Positions 63,915-64,000 of a stretch of DNA of 64,000 nt are shown in pieces. The position numbers were made by a program, and so were the translations under genes. How positions within the stretch are numbered: the first letter of the stretch is position 1; the number at the start of each line of letters is the position of its first letter. The notes beneath the pieces are model-generated. The model was not told where the DNA came from and ran no database searches. It saw only the letters and a program-made list of their open reading frames with translations. Source of the DNA: Virgibacillus sp. NKC19-3 (GTDB lineage Bacteria; Bacillota; Bacilli; Bacillales; Amphibacillaceae); assembly GCF_019837165.1 (NCBI RefSeq), contig NZ_JAGYHC010000001.1, positions 2,914,001 through 2,978,000 on the forward strand. The letters are read 5' to 3'.

Positions 63915-64000
63915 ATAAATTTCCTCCTTTGGATATACAAATACATATCATATATGAGTTTATTACAAACATGTTCAATCCAGCAGATGCTGTTTACCCT

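Overview
The window is AT-rich chromosomal DNA from a Bacillaceae bacterium. Gene content points to a salt-tolerant genus of the Oceanobacillus/Virgibacillus/Lentibacillus kind: an NhaC antiporter, a very acidic metal-binding lipoprotein, strong AGGAGG-type ribosome binding sites, and relatives of Bacillus subtilis YtaF, CvfB, PucR, PucG, YwrD and YwbE. The genus is an inference. I saw no rRNA, tRNA, CRISPR array or prophage.

Region 1 (about 0.3-20.3 kb) is mostly housekeeping and transport. It holds a ferredoxin, a CHY zinc-finger protein, a Mn/Zn ABC importer with a good promoter and an MntR-like operator, topoisomerase III, YtaF, an IS200/IS605 element, an AEC transporter, SpeG, CvfB behind a structured leader, a DAACS symporter, a truncated YwbE gene, a SulP transporter without STAS domain, an M3 peptidase, NhaC and a Cof phosphatase. 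The IS element's TnpB frame breaks at a run of nine A that contains the heptamer A AAA AAG in the zero frame.

Region 2 (20.5-28.5 kb) has a YwrD-like gamma-glutamyltransferase with two half-size chromate transporters. It also has a purine-type permease and a DUF2877 (AllH) protein, divergent from a PucR regulator.

Region 3 (28.5-35.1 kb) is a glycine-to-pyruvate block: glyA, a decayed gcvT, gcvH, a HesB-like protein, lpd, then sdaAB and sdaAA. Upstream lie two complete tandem glycine riboswitches in series, four aptamers in all, each unit with its own terminator.

Region 4 (35.3-42.4 kb) is a co-directional group of a YfcC carrier, two near-identical DUF3830 proteins flanking a CapA-like protein, a DctA-like symporter and an M20 carbamoyl-amidohydrolase. 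Its function is unknown.

Region 5 (43.3-63.9 kb) is a ureide pathway: allantoinase, ureidoglycine aminohydrolase, carbamate kinase, DUF1116 (AllG), FdrA (AllF), allantoate amidohydrolase, ureidoglycolate dehydrogenase, an Lrp regulator and PucG. A self-contained 2-keto-3-deoxygluconate cluster (LacI regulator, sugar ABC importer, mannonate-dehydratase-like enolase, KDG kinase, KDPG aldolase) sits between allB and allE.

Together the genes suggest that allantoin nitrogen and carbon pass through allantoate and ureidoglycine to oxalurate by two routes (AllE plus AllD, or PucG). AllF, AllG and AllH would then split oxalurate to oxamate and carbamoyl phosphate, and carbamate kinase would recover ATP. 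PucG also makes glycine, the signal and substrate of the riboswitch-controlled block. Uricase, xanthine dehydrogenase and gcvP are not in this window.
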